DNA from: Gnomoniopsis sp. IMI 355080
Lineage: Eukaryota > Ascomycota > Sordariomycetes > Diaporthales > Gnomoniaceae
Length of the DNA stretch: 64,000 nt
Direction of reading: 5' to 3'
Assembly: GCA_027946555.1 (NCBI GenBank)
Contig: JAPEVC010000094.1
Coordinates: 62,001-126,000, forward strand
Shown here: positions 43,113 to 54,183 of the stretch, one piece after another
Position numbering within the stretch: the first letter of the stretch is position 1
Layout of the letters: every line of letters begins with the position of its first letter
Translations under genes and position numbers: made by a program
Notes under the pieces: generated by a model
The model's database searches: none
Told to the model about the DNA's origin: nothing
The model's input: the letters and a program-made list of their open reading frames with translations, nothing else

Positions 43113-44193
43113 GAGCTGTGTGGCGGACTAGTGGGATTCAGTATGGGTGCCTAGATGTAATTGATAGATGACTTCGGCGTTACGAGGCAATGATTAGGTA
43201 TACAGTTCAGTGGGACGTGGATCTTGTACTTTTAACGACAGGTACCTATACATTGGCCATAAGCGAACGTAAAGCATGATTTCATGAATGTACGTCAAAT
43301 TGCTCCGAAAGGACAGGCGGTGCCCTGCAGTGGTAATAGAAAAGTGCTGATTGGAGGATACGTTCAAGCTCGCTCGCCTTGATCAATTGTTTTTGTTGTA
43401 TGTATTTGTACAAATGTTTTCAGGAGTATCAACCCCCCCCTGTCCCGCTTCAACATTTTCCTTTACCTACCTAGGTAGGTAAATAAGTTTCTAGAGCGAT
43501 GCAAGCCTCTTCGTCTCATTGCGCCTCGGTGGTCACATATATCTATGTACACTGAGTTCGTTACCAACCTTGAGCTTTCTAAATAAAAGTAGATAATAAT
43601 AGACCACCATTGCAGAGGATAACTTGTTCGGTCGTCTATCCAGGGCCTGCTAACCTCCTTTTCGGGCCATATCATGTGTCCCCACTTTTAAACGCCTTTG
43701 CTCAAAGACCTTCTTTTCAACTTGATCCAACCATCCATCTTTCATCTTGCAGATCGGGGTCGATACCGCACCCGCCAATTGCTGCAATCGAGAGTGAGAC
43801 AAAGGAACTGAAACGGCTTGATTTTAGCGAGGCTTCTATAAAGCTCAACCTCGGATGTGTCAGACATAGTTCGCTTGGTGTATATGGACAAGCTCTCCAG
43901 CACGGAGCAGTGGGTTTAAATTTGCAGAATATTTGCTTTTTCGATGGTCATGGATATGTAAGAGATGTACCCCAAATAGCCTGCCCATGAATCTTCGAAC
44001 GGACAAGGTTTGAGATCGATCACTGTGCGTCCACGGCGGCCGAGTATTGTGTCGAGAATCTCAAATAAAATCGTGCCTGCTACAGACAGCTTACTCGGAG
44101 GTCGAAGACTGTCAAAGAAGGTGGTCGCTCCGCTTATCAACTTGGTATTGGCGTGCCACCCTTCACTCTAAAACACATGCCATATAACGCTGA
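43113..44193. other. Intergenic with a 22 bp perfect palindrome
   Basis: About 1.1 kb between convergent genes. A frame at 43610-43990 has no domain pattern. A perfect palindrome centred at 43472/43473 is listed separately. A run of nine C lies near 43432. Confidence 0.5.
43462..43483. repeat. Perfect 22 bp palindrome of the ACCTAGGT type
   Basis: The left arm TTTACCTACCT is followed directly by its exact reverse complement AGGTAGGTAAA. It is the longest member of the dispersed CCTAGG palindromes seen across the window. Confidence 0.85.
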
Positions 44194-45293
44194 CTAGTCT
44201 TTGCTGGCTGACATTGTCTGCCTGTGGTCCGACGACTGTGCTGCGGGGTTCTTCTCGAAGTGTTGCGAAAGAAAGCCATTGAAGTTGTCCAAGTGAGAGT
44301 CAACCTTGACACGCTCCCAGATCTTATCGATCTCTGCCACAGCATTCTCACTCAGCGGTCCCTTCTCGATCGCAGCTATTGTGCTTCTCAAGTGGTCCTC
44401 CTTCAAGGCGCCGAAGACAATGGAGTCACCAAGCGACCCATCCAGAACAGAATTGTGGACGACCCAGCGATAGGCCATGTCAATGCCCGAGATGCCCTCC
44501 GCATCTGCAATCTCATGCCACCTGCCAAGAGCTTCAATGTTCGCTTCCTTGGCAAAGAGATTGCGGTACATCTCCCCCATTAAGTTGGATGGGTCCCACC
44601 GAGTCGAGCTACGGGTTTTGAGTTGCTCAGGGGTCTTTGCTAGAAACCCCCCTGCCGAAGGGCTATATGCGTAGTAGCAGATCTTGTGCATGCGAAGAAT
44701 GGGCAGAAGCTCGTCTTCCATCAGTCTTTGAATAGCGCTGTAGCTGCCCTGGTAGACGGTCGGAAGGATGTAGTTGTTCTCCTTGCAGATTTTGACTACT
44801 TCCTCAACTTCTCCCGGGAGGAAGTTGGACAAGCCAAACCGTCGAAATGCTCCGCTTTGGTAGACTTGGTTGATGCCTTTGAGTGTGTCTGCAAACGGAA
44901 CGCGGCGATCTGGGGCGTGGAGATAGTACACGTCAACCTGTTGCACAAACATTTCATGTCAGTGAAATGATTGAAGACTCGTGGCGTGAGATTCCTCCTT
45001 ACATGGTCTGTTTGAAGCCTTGCTAGACTTTGCCCGATTATTTCCAAAACACCATTTTCCGTCGAGACAGAGGGATCTGGAGATAGACCTCCCGGATTTT
45101 TGGTATCGATCGCGAACTCTGATGACGCATGAGCCCGGCCAAGGCACTCTTCAGAATCGCCATACGTATACCCTGTGTCGATCTTCTCAATGCCGCTTTC
45201 CTTAAGAACGGCGAGAACCTTCTGAATCTGCTCATCAGAAGAAATACTGGACATGAAGCCACCGCCTCCAAACACAACCTTTGCTGGTGCCAT
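44194..45293 (-). CDS. Aldo/keto reductase, AKR7-like (aflatoxin-aldehyde reductase type)
   Basis: Two exons on minus, 45293-45003 and 44937-44194 (intron 45002-44938, donor GTAAGG), 344 aa. The catalytic tetrad is visible: D39 and Y44 in KIDTGYTYGDSEE, K65 in FAIDTKNPGG, and H104 in VDVYYLHAPDR. The (beta/alpha)8 barrel continues with FRRFGLSNFLPGEVEEV, YQGSYSAIQRLMEDELLP, and ICYYAYSPSAGGFLA, and the cofactor loop shows DSIVFGALKEDHLRS. AKR7 members are NADPH-dependent reductases of dialdehydes and small carbonyls; fungal paralogues are often detoxifying enzymes. The family call is strong. The substrate cannot be read from sequence. Confidence 0.9.
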
Positions 45294-46170
45294 GATTGTG
45301 GTCCTAGGCTATTCACAAGGGAATGGGAAGTAACGGGTGATGGGTCACAGTGCTCAGTTAGCTGTATAAAAGGGAATGGCCATGTCTTTACCAGATGTGG
45401 GCACGCCGAAATTTGTGGTAGCTGGTTGATGTGAGCTCAGTTCAAGCAAAGGGAGCTCCCAGATCTTTAAACCCGTCCGGTAAGTCCATAATGACGGCCC
45501 ATGGCAGCCAATTACCTCCGACGCTTACCTAAGTACCTGCTACGACGGAGATACAAGTTGCCTCATTGGGATATGCCGGTGCAATCCCCAAGTCGGCTCG
45601 TCGCAATATTTACCAGGCGAATTCCGAGTGCCTTGTGCGCCGCCCGTACCTGATTATCTTCGCCCAAGAGGGAAAAAGTTTCGTACGGAGCCTCTAGGTG
45701 CTATTGGCGTTGACACAAAGCCGAAGAAGGCGTGACCAAGATGTCAAGTCGAGTCTTGACAGTGGCAGACATAGTGCTGCCCCTATGTGGCATCAATTGC
45801 CTTAACTCGTTACCTTAGCTACCTACCTTACACGTAGGTACTCAGAGGTGAGCCTTGGATTCAAGGCATTTCATAGTTTAGACGTGCCGAGATTTAAGGT
45901 TCATACGGGCAGCTCTTGGTTCGCTGAGTAGAAGTGTGACACAGGCTTTTCCGCAGGTGACAAGCCAGAGACTCACCAAGCATAGCGTTCGACGTTCCAA
46001 ATGCTCTCTTATGTGAAGTTATGACTATGATACAGGTCAACAGAATTTGCGCTTCATAATGAGATCGATATATATATATATATATATATGGCAATTCATC
46101 AAATGCAATAGCAGTGTTCGCTCCGCTAAAAAAGTCGCAGTGAGATAAACATCTATCCAGGTATCCGCCA
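45294..46170. other. Intergenic with AT microsatellite
   Basis: About 0.9 kb without a gene. Contains ACCTAAGTACCT near 45527-45538, ACCTACC/GTAGGTA near 45823-45842, and an AT dinucleotide run at about 46068-46089. Confidence 0.55.
46068..46089. repeat. (AT)n microsatellite
   Basis: About eleven AT units in a row, in the 3' flank of the FAD oxidoreductase gene. Confidence 0.8.
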
Positions 46171-48092
46171 TTACACCTTGAACTTCACCGGATGCAGGGT
46201 ATCAATATCCGCGGCCTTTGCCTCGCCATCAAATATATACTCGGCCATCAAGAAACCAGTGGCAGGTCCATTTTGGATGCCCCAGCACGTGTGACCGGCC
46301 GCGATCCAGATCCCAGGCGTCGCCGTCGGGCCGATGAGCGGCCCTCGCTCCTTGCCAAAGCGGATGTGCTGAGGAATGTAGCAGGCTTGTTTAGCTTTGA
46401 TGGATGCCGCAGCCAGCACAGGCGAGATGGTGCCCAAGTAGGCGGTCAGATCATCACATTGGCCTTGATCTGTCTGTACTTGGTCGGCAGTTTCGGGCAG
46501 GGCAATGTCCTTGTCGGGTTCACCTGCGATGATGATCAGGGTCAGGCTTTGCGCGGCGAGGAGTCTTCTCCTTCTCCCCGAGAGGGAAGGGATTGTTGAG
46601 GAGGGAACTTACCACAAGCATAAACCTCTCCAAACGGTCTCGCATATACCTCGGGGTCCACGTTTCCCCTATGCTTCCTCTTCTGACCCGCCCTCGCCCT
46701 GTGTTCGGGCACATAGTCTCCGGGCAGCTGTATGTCTGTAAAGACTGCATAGGGGCTGACATTTGCTTCGTAGACCACACTATGGGCACGGAGACCTTCA
46801 ATTTTGCTCCGTGGCAAGAGTTTGCCAGTCCACGGGCCTGCAGTCACGATTATATCGGTGACCTCATCGATCAAGTTGAGCTCCTCGTTGTTGGTTCGGA
46901 CCTCATACTCGACGACTTTGAGATCGGGAGATGTGTTGCTTGTGGTGAAATTTGTAACTTTGGCACCAGTTCGAATGTCTACGCCGGCGGATCGGGCAAG
47001 CTCGGCCATGGCGGTGGTGAAGTGGAGAGGATGTACTTGAGCCGTATCTGTGAAGCCTCTTCGGCCCATCTCTTCGTAGTATTGGACGAACTGGGGTTCT
47101 ATCCAGTCGAGGTCGGCGGGTATAGTCGAACCGCCAAGGAGGGATGTTGCGGCTGTGTCTTGCTTAGGCAACTTTTCCCAATCTTTCTCGTCGTCTTTTT
47201 CCCGCTTCGTATCGGTGGACACGATGTGCTTTGCGTCCTGCACACTCGCCTCTGTCGTCTCGTGCCGTTCCCTAGCACTTTGTACGACGGCTCCTTCAGG
47301 TGTTGGCGTTGAACCTGGGATCAGCGCAAATGCTGCCTGTGTAAATTGAGATGCTGTGCCATTTGTATGATTGTGAGCCCCCGTATTATTGGAAGCAGCA
47401 GCTGCTGCTGTTGCTGTTGCGTTGGCCTGACTGGTCTGGCTAGGGCTGGTCCCACATGAATGCAGAGGGGTGTTCGTCTCTGTAGTCTGCAGAGCACTCA
47501 TGCCGGGTTCTGCAGCTGGTATCTTTGCCTGGGCATTTTCCTTGACTGCCTTGCTTGCCGCGGGACCTGTTGTCTTTTTCACGACTGCTCCTATAGTCCC
47601 ACACTTGACTCGGCGGTAGCCCCATTTCTGATCACCACCATACTGCTCAGCCAACTCCCTGTGCAGACGGTAGGAGAGTGGCACCAGACATTCTGGATAG
47701 GCCCAAAGTGCCAAAAGACCTCCAGACTTGCCAGATGCCCCTGCAGCTATTGAAGTTGCCTCAAGCAGTGTGATGGTGTGCAGTGAGGGGTTGAACTTGG
47801 GGTGGCGGGTCAAGTAGTAGGCAGTTGTAACGCCAATGATGCCGCCACCTTTATGGTATGTCTTGTCAGTCTATGTGAGCAGAAGACAGGTATTGAAGAG
47901 GCATTTGGTGGGTTGGTCAGGGTCCAGACAGGGGGATGGATACACAAGTGCTTGTTCTGGTTCCTGGTGACCAGGGGTTTGTATATGGGATATGGAGGGG
48001 TAGATTATCCTGTCAATGGAAGGCAGGATTGGATGAAAAACACACCTACCTATGATGACAATGTTCTTGTTGTTCTGCTGTGGTAGATCCAT
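46171..48092 (-). CDS. FAD-dependent oxidoreductase, TDA3-like
   Basis: Three exons on minus: 48092-48050, 47848-46613 and 46523-46171, introns 201 and 89 bp, 543 aa. Joining exon 1 (MDLPQQNNKNIVIIG) to exon 2 restores the dinucleotide-binding motif IIGGGIIGVTTAYYLTRHP, which supports the long first intron. Further marks: LLEATSIAAGASGKSGGLLA, WAYPECLVPLSYRLHRELAE, IIVTAGPWTGKLLPRSKIEG, and the C-terminal FAD-contact region TPGIWIAAGHTCWGIQNGPA. This order fits the DAO-type fungal group that includes yeast Tda3. A Ser/Thr/Ala-rich low-complexity insert of about 120 residues sits between the N-terminal FAD motif and the substrate domain. The substrate is unknown; yeast Tda3 is linked to late endosomes by prior work. 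Confidence 0.85.
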
Positions 48093-49066
48093 GCCCTCTG
48101 GTGCTTCAGCCCACAACTGGAGATTGAGTTGTTTACCTAAAGTGTAGATAGGTAAGTGCCAGAGCCTGAGCCAACAGAATTGCCTCGTACCTGGGTACTC
48201 AGACACGTAGTCTGTAGGTAGCTACTCGATCACAGCATGAAAGGCCATTCAATTGAAATAAGAAAAGGGTAGTCGTACAGTACAAAGGTACTAGTACTTG
48301 TACATCTGTTACTATTTTATTATTCTCATTCTCAATTGGCGAGATGATCACCATTTGCATGAGGTTCGGTAGGCTAGAAGTAAGTAGGTAAGTAGGCCTG
48401 ACGTTTAGGATTCCAATGCAGCAAAAGCAGTTGGCGCCAGGGGTCCAGACTGCTTATCGCTTATCATGGCGGGGCCTGGGCGCGGGGTTACCGTTACATT
48501 CCAGCTGTCGGGATTTCCCGATGGAGTCTCGAAGACAGGGGGCAAGCGGATCTTTCTACGGCTGCACCAACATGGCAGTCTGCCTGTCAGCCATAAAAAT
48601 TGCCTACAATGAAGCCCGCGGGAGATACAGTACACGCATATATCATATGTGTGTACAGGCAACGAGACATGTGCATCCTATATTTCATAAGAGCCTATTG
48701 GCTGGCCATACACTGGCTGGTATCCAATCATCATGAGTATCATTGCAAGTTAAGGTCACTTTCTAAAATCAGATATGTTTTATTTGCTTTCTATCGCCGG
48801 ACACCCATAGTATACCTAGCATCTAGCGATTTGCATCCCGTCTCGAGCTTTGAGTGCCAGGGAGTAGGCCAGTGGATCGACTGCGCCCTCTATACTGAAG
48901 GTTGCCCTGATAAGCCACGACACAGGCGAAAACGCGAAGCACTTCCCTCTCAGGGCTTACACTTCGGCACACTTGTGTTTTCTGATCTCTTTTTTCTCAA
49001 CTCAACAGTGCCCTCATTGATTCACCTGGCCGAACTAGCCCCGCCCATGCTGAACAAAAGGCAGTT
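48093..49066. other. Intergenic, no gene seen
   Basis: Promoter side of the oxidoreductase and 3' side of the sialidase-like gene. Short ACCTA/TAGGTA elements near 48136-48152 and 48383-48395, and TACAGTAC / GTACTAGTACTTGTAC near 48275-48302. Confidence 0.5.
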
Positions 49067-50708
49067 TTAGTGCCCTCGTGATGAAAGCGTCGAGTTGGTT
49101 GTACTATTGTAGAGTGCAAGGGGCACCTCAGCGAAGATTGCGTCCAACATATCGTCGCGGCCGTCGGACCAAGCGACATATGCATACTCGTCGGTGGTCG
49201 CAATGAATGAAGCGCGATCGCCAGGCTGTCCAGTCTCGCCAACAGGATGCGACATGTGAGTGACCTTGAGCGGCGGCGAAAAGGTTTGACCTCGGTCGAA
49301 GGACATGACTGAGTACGCGTCCAAGATATTCGACGCGTTAGTGCGCCACATGACGCCGAGCAGACCGGTCGAGCCAAAGTCCATCGCGGGGCGCTGCGCA
49401 TAGGGTGTCTGAATAACGGTCGGGCCCCTGAAGTGCTCGCCAGCGTCATCAGTGACATAGATCTCGAGGCTATAGTTACGTGGGACCATGAGCGCAAAAG
49501 AGCCGTTCTTGGTCGGATCGGCCGACACCCACGGCGTCGGGTCGCTGGGCAGTTGGACGCCGGACACGGGCATCATGGCACCGGTACCGTTCGCCACCAG
49601 GTTGCCGTCACTGTCCGTCAGGGGCAGCGTCGTCCATGTCACCCCGTCGTCGCGGCTGACGTACATCTCTGGGTAGCCGTTCGCGCCCTCGGCCGCAGAG
49701 GCGAGGATCCCATTGTGGACCGCGATGGACCTGCCGGGAAATCCGCAGACCGGAGCGAGGCCAGGGATCTCGTAGTCCAAGCAGACGTCGATGGGGCCGG
49801 GGATTGTGTTGAAGGGAGCCCAAGTCTCGCCACCGTCAGAGCTGACCGAAACAGCCGCGGGATACTCCCAAGACGAGGCACCGTTCGCGTACACCTTGCC
49901 GGTAGACAGATCGACGCGCAACTTGGTCGCGCCCTGCATATACAGGGGCGTCAAGACCGGCACGCTCCAGGTCATGCCGCCGTCCGTCGACTTGGAGAGC
50001 TGGGGGTGGGACGCCTCATTCTCTTCCAGGTCACTCCAGACTTGGTTGTTCAAAAGGTAGAATGTGCCGTTCGCGTCTGGGAAAACCTGGGGCTCGCCAC
50101 AATACGGCGCGTCTCCCAGCGGGTAGTCGGCAGTAACATTAATCCAGGTGTGGCCACGGTCGAAGGTGTAGGCTAGGAAACAGCCACCAACGGGCGATAG
50201 GGAGTCCAGTGGGTAGAAGCGCGTCGAGACATAGACGAGGTTGTCCGGATTGGTAGGATTGACGGCGACGACAGGCTGGCCCTCGCGCGTGTCATTGGTC
50301 CTGGTCATGTCCAGCTCGCGAATGGACGACAGCGCATGAGAGATGGAATCGCGTCTGACGATGCCGCTGCCGCTGCTGACGGCCTTGTTTTCGATGGCGT
50401 GTTCGAACTTGAGCTGCGCATCAATGTCATTAGAAATGCCATGATCCCACCTGTACATAAGCCGCTGTGCATTAACATACCTCGTTCGCAACCTCGTCTG
50501 CATTCTCGGTCGCATGCTGGTCACAACCGAAGCGCTGAAGCAGAGTGCTGGGCAGCAATGTGTTATAGAGAGCGTAAACAGCAAGCGTGGCGCCAAGAAT
50601 GAATGTGAGGGTGCGGAAAACGCAGCTCTTGCGACGTTGCTTTTGTTCGACGAAGTCCTGGAAACCGCCGATTGTCTCGGCGGACTCTCGAGAGTCTGAG
50701 TACCCCAT
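49067..50708 (-). CDS. Type II membrane-anchored BNR/sialidase-fold protein
   Basis: Two exons on minus, 50708-50481 and 50413-49067 (intron 50480-50414, donor GTATGT), 524 aa. Exon 1 encodes a short cytosolic N-terminus with basic KQRRKSC, one membrane helix at residues about 31-53 (TLTFILGATLAVYALYNTLL), and a stem. Exon 2 is a beta-propeller with at least five Asp-box-like motifs: FDRGHTWIN, STDGGMTWS, SSDGGETWA, SRDDGVTWT and FDRGQTFSP. It also has many N-glycosylation sites. A longer frame starting further upstream exists but reads through the intron and encodes junk before exon 2. Asp-box propellers include sialidases and many non-catalytic or other glycan-active proteins. The Arg triad and Tyr/Glu catalytic pair of true sialidases are not evident by eye, so only the fold is assigned. 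Confidence 0.8.
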
Positions 50709-51629
50709 ACTTTTGAGTTGGGAGAGGGAACGGTGCGTCTAGCTTGAGGATAATGAAGCTGCCAGCCTTCTGAGTTGAACAACAGATGCCGACGAGAAAA
50801 GACAGTCTTCTGCGTTTCTTGCACCTAATATATAGATGTAAGTATCTGCTCTGATCCTGCTCTATTTGTTCACACCGTCGGCCTTGGACATACTGTATCG
50901 TTCCCGAGATGACGCCCAGCGATCAGAACGGGCAATATGACCGCCGTGCTCAGGAGTATTCGCCATCTTGACGATCCCTACATTCACATGGCCAATCCTT
51001 TACTGTAGCACGGTCGTGCAGCCTCCATACGACGCGATCCCAGGTCTCAACGCCGGAGGAAATGACTTGCATGACTGTGCAGGCTCAGAGCCCCGTAGCC
51101 GTCAGTGCTCGTCACGCTATGAGTGCATTCACACTCACACGCCAGCCACGCTTGGCACGAGGGTAGTAGCACTATCACTTTTGGCTACCCTAGCATTGCA
51201 TATAACTTGCATATTATCGTTGGCCGAGCTGCCGAACCGGTGGCCGAAGTAGTATTTTGCAGAATACCATAGGTCCGTGGGATAATATGGAGGCCGCAGC
51301 ACCCGCGTTCTCGTACCTCGTATACTACTCGTACTTCGCACTTCGCACTTCGCACTTCGCACCTCGCACGTCGCACGTCGCACAGGACCCACACGTGCGA
51401 GGTGCGACGTGCGAGGCTCAAGATGCAAGGCTACTATGATCAAAACTTCACGAGGCAATTCAACATAAAGTCTTTAGCCAGCCTATGCTTTTATAGACGG
51501 TTGAGAGGAGGAACAACATCCAGAGTTTAATTCATCGACAGGTGCTGCGAATAAAAGAACCTTGAATCTACCGAGTACCATCTTTCCCCCATCCGTCCGC
51601 CAACAATTGGAGCCAGGTTATCTTTCGCA
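50709..51629. other. Divergent intergenic region, sialidase-like / RTA1
   Basis: About 920 bp of shared upstream DNA. It contains the 7 bp tandem-repeat array and hairpin listed separately. Confidence 0.55.
51329..51419. repeat. 7 bp tandem repeat array with inverted continuation
   Basis: About seven units of CTTCGCA shading into CCTCGCA and CGTCGCA on the plus strand. A short spacer (CAGGACCCACA) follows, and then the sequence resumes as the reverse complement (GTGCGAGGTGCGACGTGCGA). The two halves can pair as an imperfect hairpin. Confidence 0.8.
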
Positions 51630-52538
51630 ATGGAGATCGACCCTTGGAGTTATGACCCGAGCTCGGCCGCTGCCGCCGCGTTTATGGTTTTCTTCAGCCT
51701 TGCCACAATTGGGCACATCGTCATCCTCTTCCGATATCGCGTGTGGTATTTCACTCCCTTCATTATAGGCGCTCTCTGTAAGTTGTTCCTATTGGGAAAT
51801 ATCTCTTCCATCTTCGGATGAGATTTGCAAGCTCTTGTATGTTACAGTCAGCTGATGGATCTGTTTTATCTAGTCGAAACAGTCGGATATGTTTTTCGGT
51901 TCCTGGGTGCTCGAGATACCACCAATCTGGCCTTCTTTGTCGCCCAGACTCTTCTGATCCTGGTTGCGCCCGCCCTACTTGCCGCTTCCATCTACATGAC
52001 CTTGGGACGGCTCATCACCATGGTGCACGGCGAAGCTCTGTCGCCCATCCGTCCCTCGTGGCTGACGAAAATCTTTGTGGGCGGGGACATTCTTTCCTTT
52101 GTGTTCCAGATTATCGGTTCTGGCTCCATTACCAGTAACTTCACCTTGGCCAAGACCGTCATACTGGTCGGCTTGGTTGTGCAGATTCTCTTTTTCGGCC
52201 TTTTCATCATCGGAGCAGCGATGTTCCACAGACGCCTAGCGGCGAACTTGTCCTCAGCCTCCCTCGCGAACGACAATACCGCCCATGGTAAGGGTTGGAG
52301 AGGCGTTATGCATGTGCTTTATTGCGCAAGTGCCCTCATTTTCTGCCGATCCGTCTTCCGTCTCATCGAGTTCACCGGCAGCAGCAATTCGCCGATGATG
52401 ACATCGGAAGCCTACATTTATGTGTGCGACTCCACATTGATGTTGCTCTGTTTGATCATTACCGGAGTCTTTCATCCGGCCTTCTATATCCGAAGAGGGA
52501 AAGCTCTTCTGTATAGTAGTGGCGAGGAGTTATCATGA
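51630..52538 (+). CDS. RTA1-like seven-helix membrane protein
   Basis: Two exons, 51630-51777 and 51874-52538 (intron 51778-51873, donor GTAAGT), 270 aa. The acceptor at 51873 is chosen because it joins PFIIGALF directly to ETVGYVFRFLGARD, the conserved RTA1 segment. Two earlier acceptors would insert non-conserved residues or break the frame. Seven hydrophobic helices can be traced, including FMVFFSLATIGHIVILF, LLILVAPALLAASIYMTLGR, FVFQIIGSGSI, ILVGLVVQILFFGLFIIG and LMLLCLIITGVF. The IYMTLGR block and the FRLIEF motif in the penultimate region are family marks. RTA1/Rsb1-type proteins are fungal membrane proteins tied to lipid translocation and to resistance to toxic lipids or azoles; the exact substrate is not known here. 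Confidence 0.9.
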
Positions 52539-52880
52539 CCGGCCACGAAAGCACTGGTAGACTCTCGTGGGTTTTCTTTTTCCGCTACAGTGAAATGAGC
52601 TGGAGCTTGGTTTTCCTATCTCGAGCTCCCTCGTTTCCTGCTTTTAGGCTCTTGTTTTGGGAGACAAAGTTTCGGGATTGTTGATGGTGTTGCAACACGC
52701 AGGGGGGGGGCGTTCGAGAGTAAGTACTGAGGTCCTTGGCTAGAATTGACGGAACATGGTAGGATGGGCAGGGCATGAACGGTGGAATTAGGCGTTTGTA
52801 GACGGCTTCGGTAGCCTGACAAATTATTGTGCAGAAAATATTGTTTAATTAGATTCATGTTGATATCCTCCCAAGGTCTG
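52539..52880. other. Convergent 3' regions, RTA1 and Zn2Cys6 genes
   Basis: No gene seen. A run of G lies near 52705-52712. Confidence 0.55.
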
Positions 52881-54183
52881 CTAGCTGTTGAGAGCTGCCT
52901 GCTCCGCAACTGGCAAACGGCTGGTCAGCAACTCCACGATGGACGTTTTGTCGCACATATCCAAGGCTTTCATGGGAATGGTTAGATGTTGTCGCCATTC
53001 TGGTCCGAGCATTTCCTGTATTATTTGAATGTCATGGCTGGCCACATCTTCATACAACCACACGTCAGGGAGGAATTTCAGTAGAACAAGGTAATATGCC
53101 AGGATGATCAAAGCGCATGGATTTCCGTTACGAATAAGCCTTAGAACATCGTGCGGCATCTTGTCGAACGCCCATGCCTTGATCTTGGTCTCCAGCCAGG
53201 ACTGTTCATGAGGAAGCCTAAGAATGGCGATGAGCGTCCCAATGTCCTCCGCCGCCTCCCAAAGGACGTGGCGATCGGGCCAATGGTCATCGTTCTTGTC
53301 GCTTGGCAGAATGTGTTGTATATCGGTCAACACCACGGGATGCACCGGAATATCGATAAAGGAGCCGTATAGCGAACTCTTGTGCTGGATGCCCTCGTTG
53401 CGGGGCGAGACCGGGGGTCTCGAGTAAGAAAGAGGGAAATTCCGCTGGCCGACTGCTAAAGCTAGCCAGTTCACAATCCAGAAGCCGGAATGCTTGGTGA
53501 CCCGATCGGACGCAAAGGAGACAGCCGCTAGCAGCTGGGATGCCGTCCTGACAGCAGAAATATTTTGCTCTGTCGTGTTGGCGACGGCTTGGCGAAAGGA
53601 GCGTAGGGCCTGATCGCGGTACTGAATAACAGGCAGCCCATCGAGTGACTGAGGATCCGTGCACCCGAGGTGGATCATGGACACTAACAAGACGGTGTCC
53701 ATGAGGAAGATGTGTTCTAGCGCCAGACGCGGTATATCGATCAATATTGCAGCTGAGGCGTGCTCACTACGCGTGGCCGAGGTGAAGGCTTGCGCCGTGT
53801 AGACACTATAATGGTGCATTAGACGCAGGTCAAGTCGCTGCTTCGAGCTGTACTGCTCGCTCTCCTCGGATGGGCGTGGTTGATCTGCACCGAGCGCCTG
53901 CTGTTGCTCTATACCAGCGGGCGATTTGCTCGTGCTCCTCGGTGCGCGAGAGAGACTTCGAGTGACATAAACACAATCTTGCCCTCGGCGTGAGCACGCT
54001 GCGCATTTTGGCTTTGCCTCGTCGCACTGGCGGCTTATGATTAGTGTGCAGGCAAGGTTATGAGGCAGTTCGCCGTCAGAGACCAGTTGAAGTTTCTTTT
54101 ACCTTGACGCGGCGACCCTTGCAATTCTGGCAGCCCCCCCTTGTCTTTTCATGGTAGCGGATGCTGCGGTTTCCACACGACAT
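52881..54183 (-). CDS. Zn2Cys6 binuclear cluster transcription factor
   Basis: Two exons on minus, 54183-54103 and 54026-52881 (intron 54102-54027), 408 aa. The binuclear zinc cluster is complete across the splice: C18-x2-C21-x6-C28-x6-C35-x2-C38-x6-C45, in GGCQNCKGRRVK plus CDEAKPKCAACSRRGQDCVY. The intron falls inside the cluster, as in many fungal members. After a polar linker comes a helical regulatory region of the fungal-specific type (LALEHIFLMDTVLLVSMIHL, AVRTASQLLAAVSFASDRV, PCALIILAYYLVLLKFLPDV) similar to Upc2-like regulators with a C-terminal ligand-binding domain. It diverges from the GH3 gene over 772 bp and converges with the RTA1 gene, so either could be a target; that is inference. 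Confidence 0.88.

Noticed and set aside
49433..50176. 247-codon frame on plus opposite the sialidase-like gene
   Set aside because: It is the antisense shadow of exon 2; composition is Arg/Gly/Val-rich with no recognisable motif.
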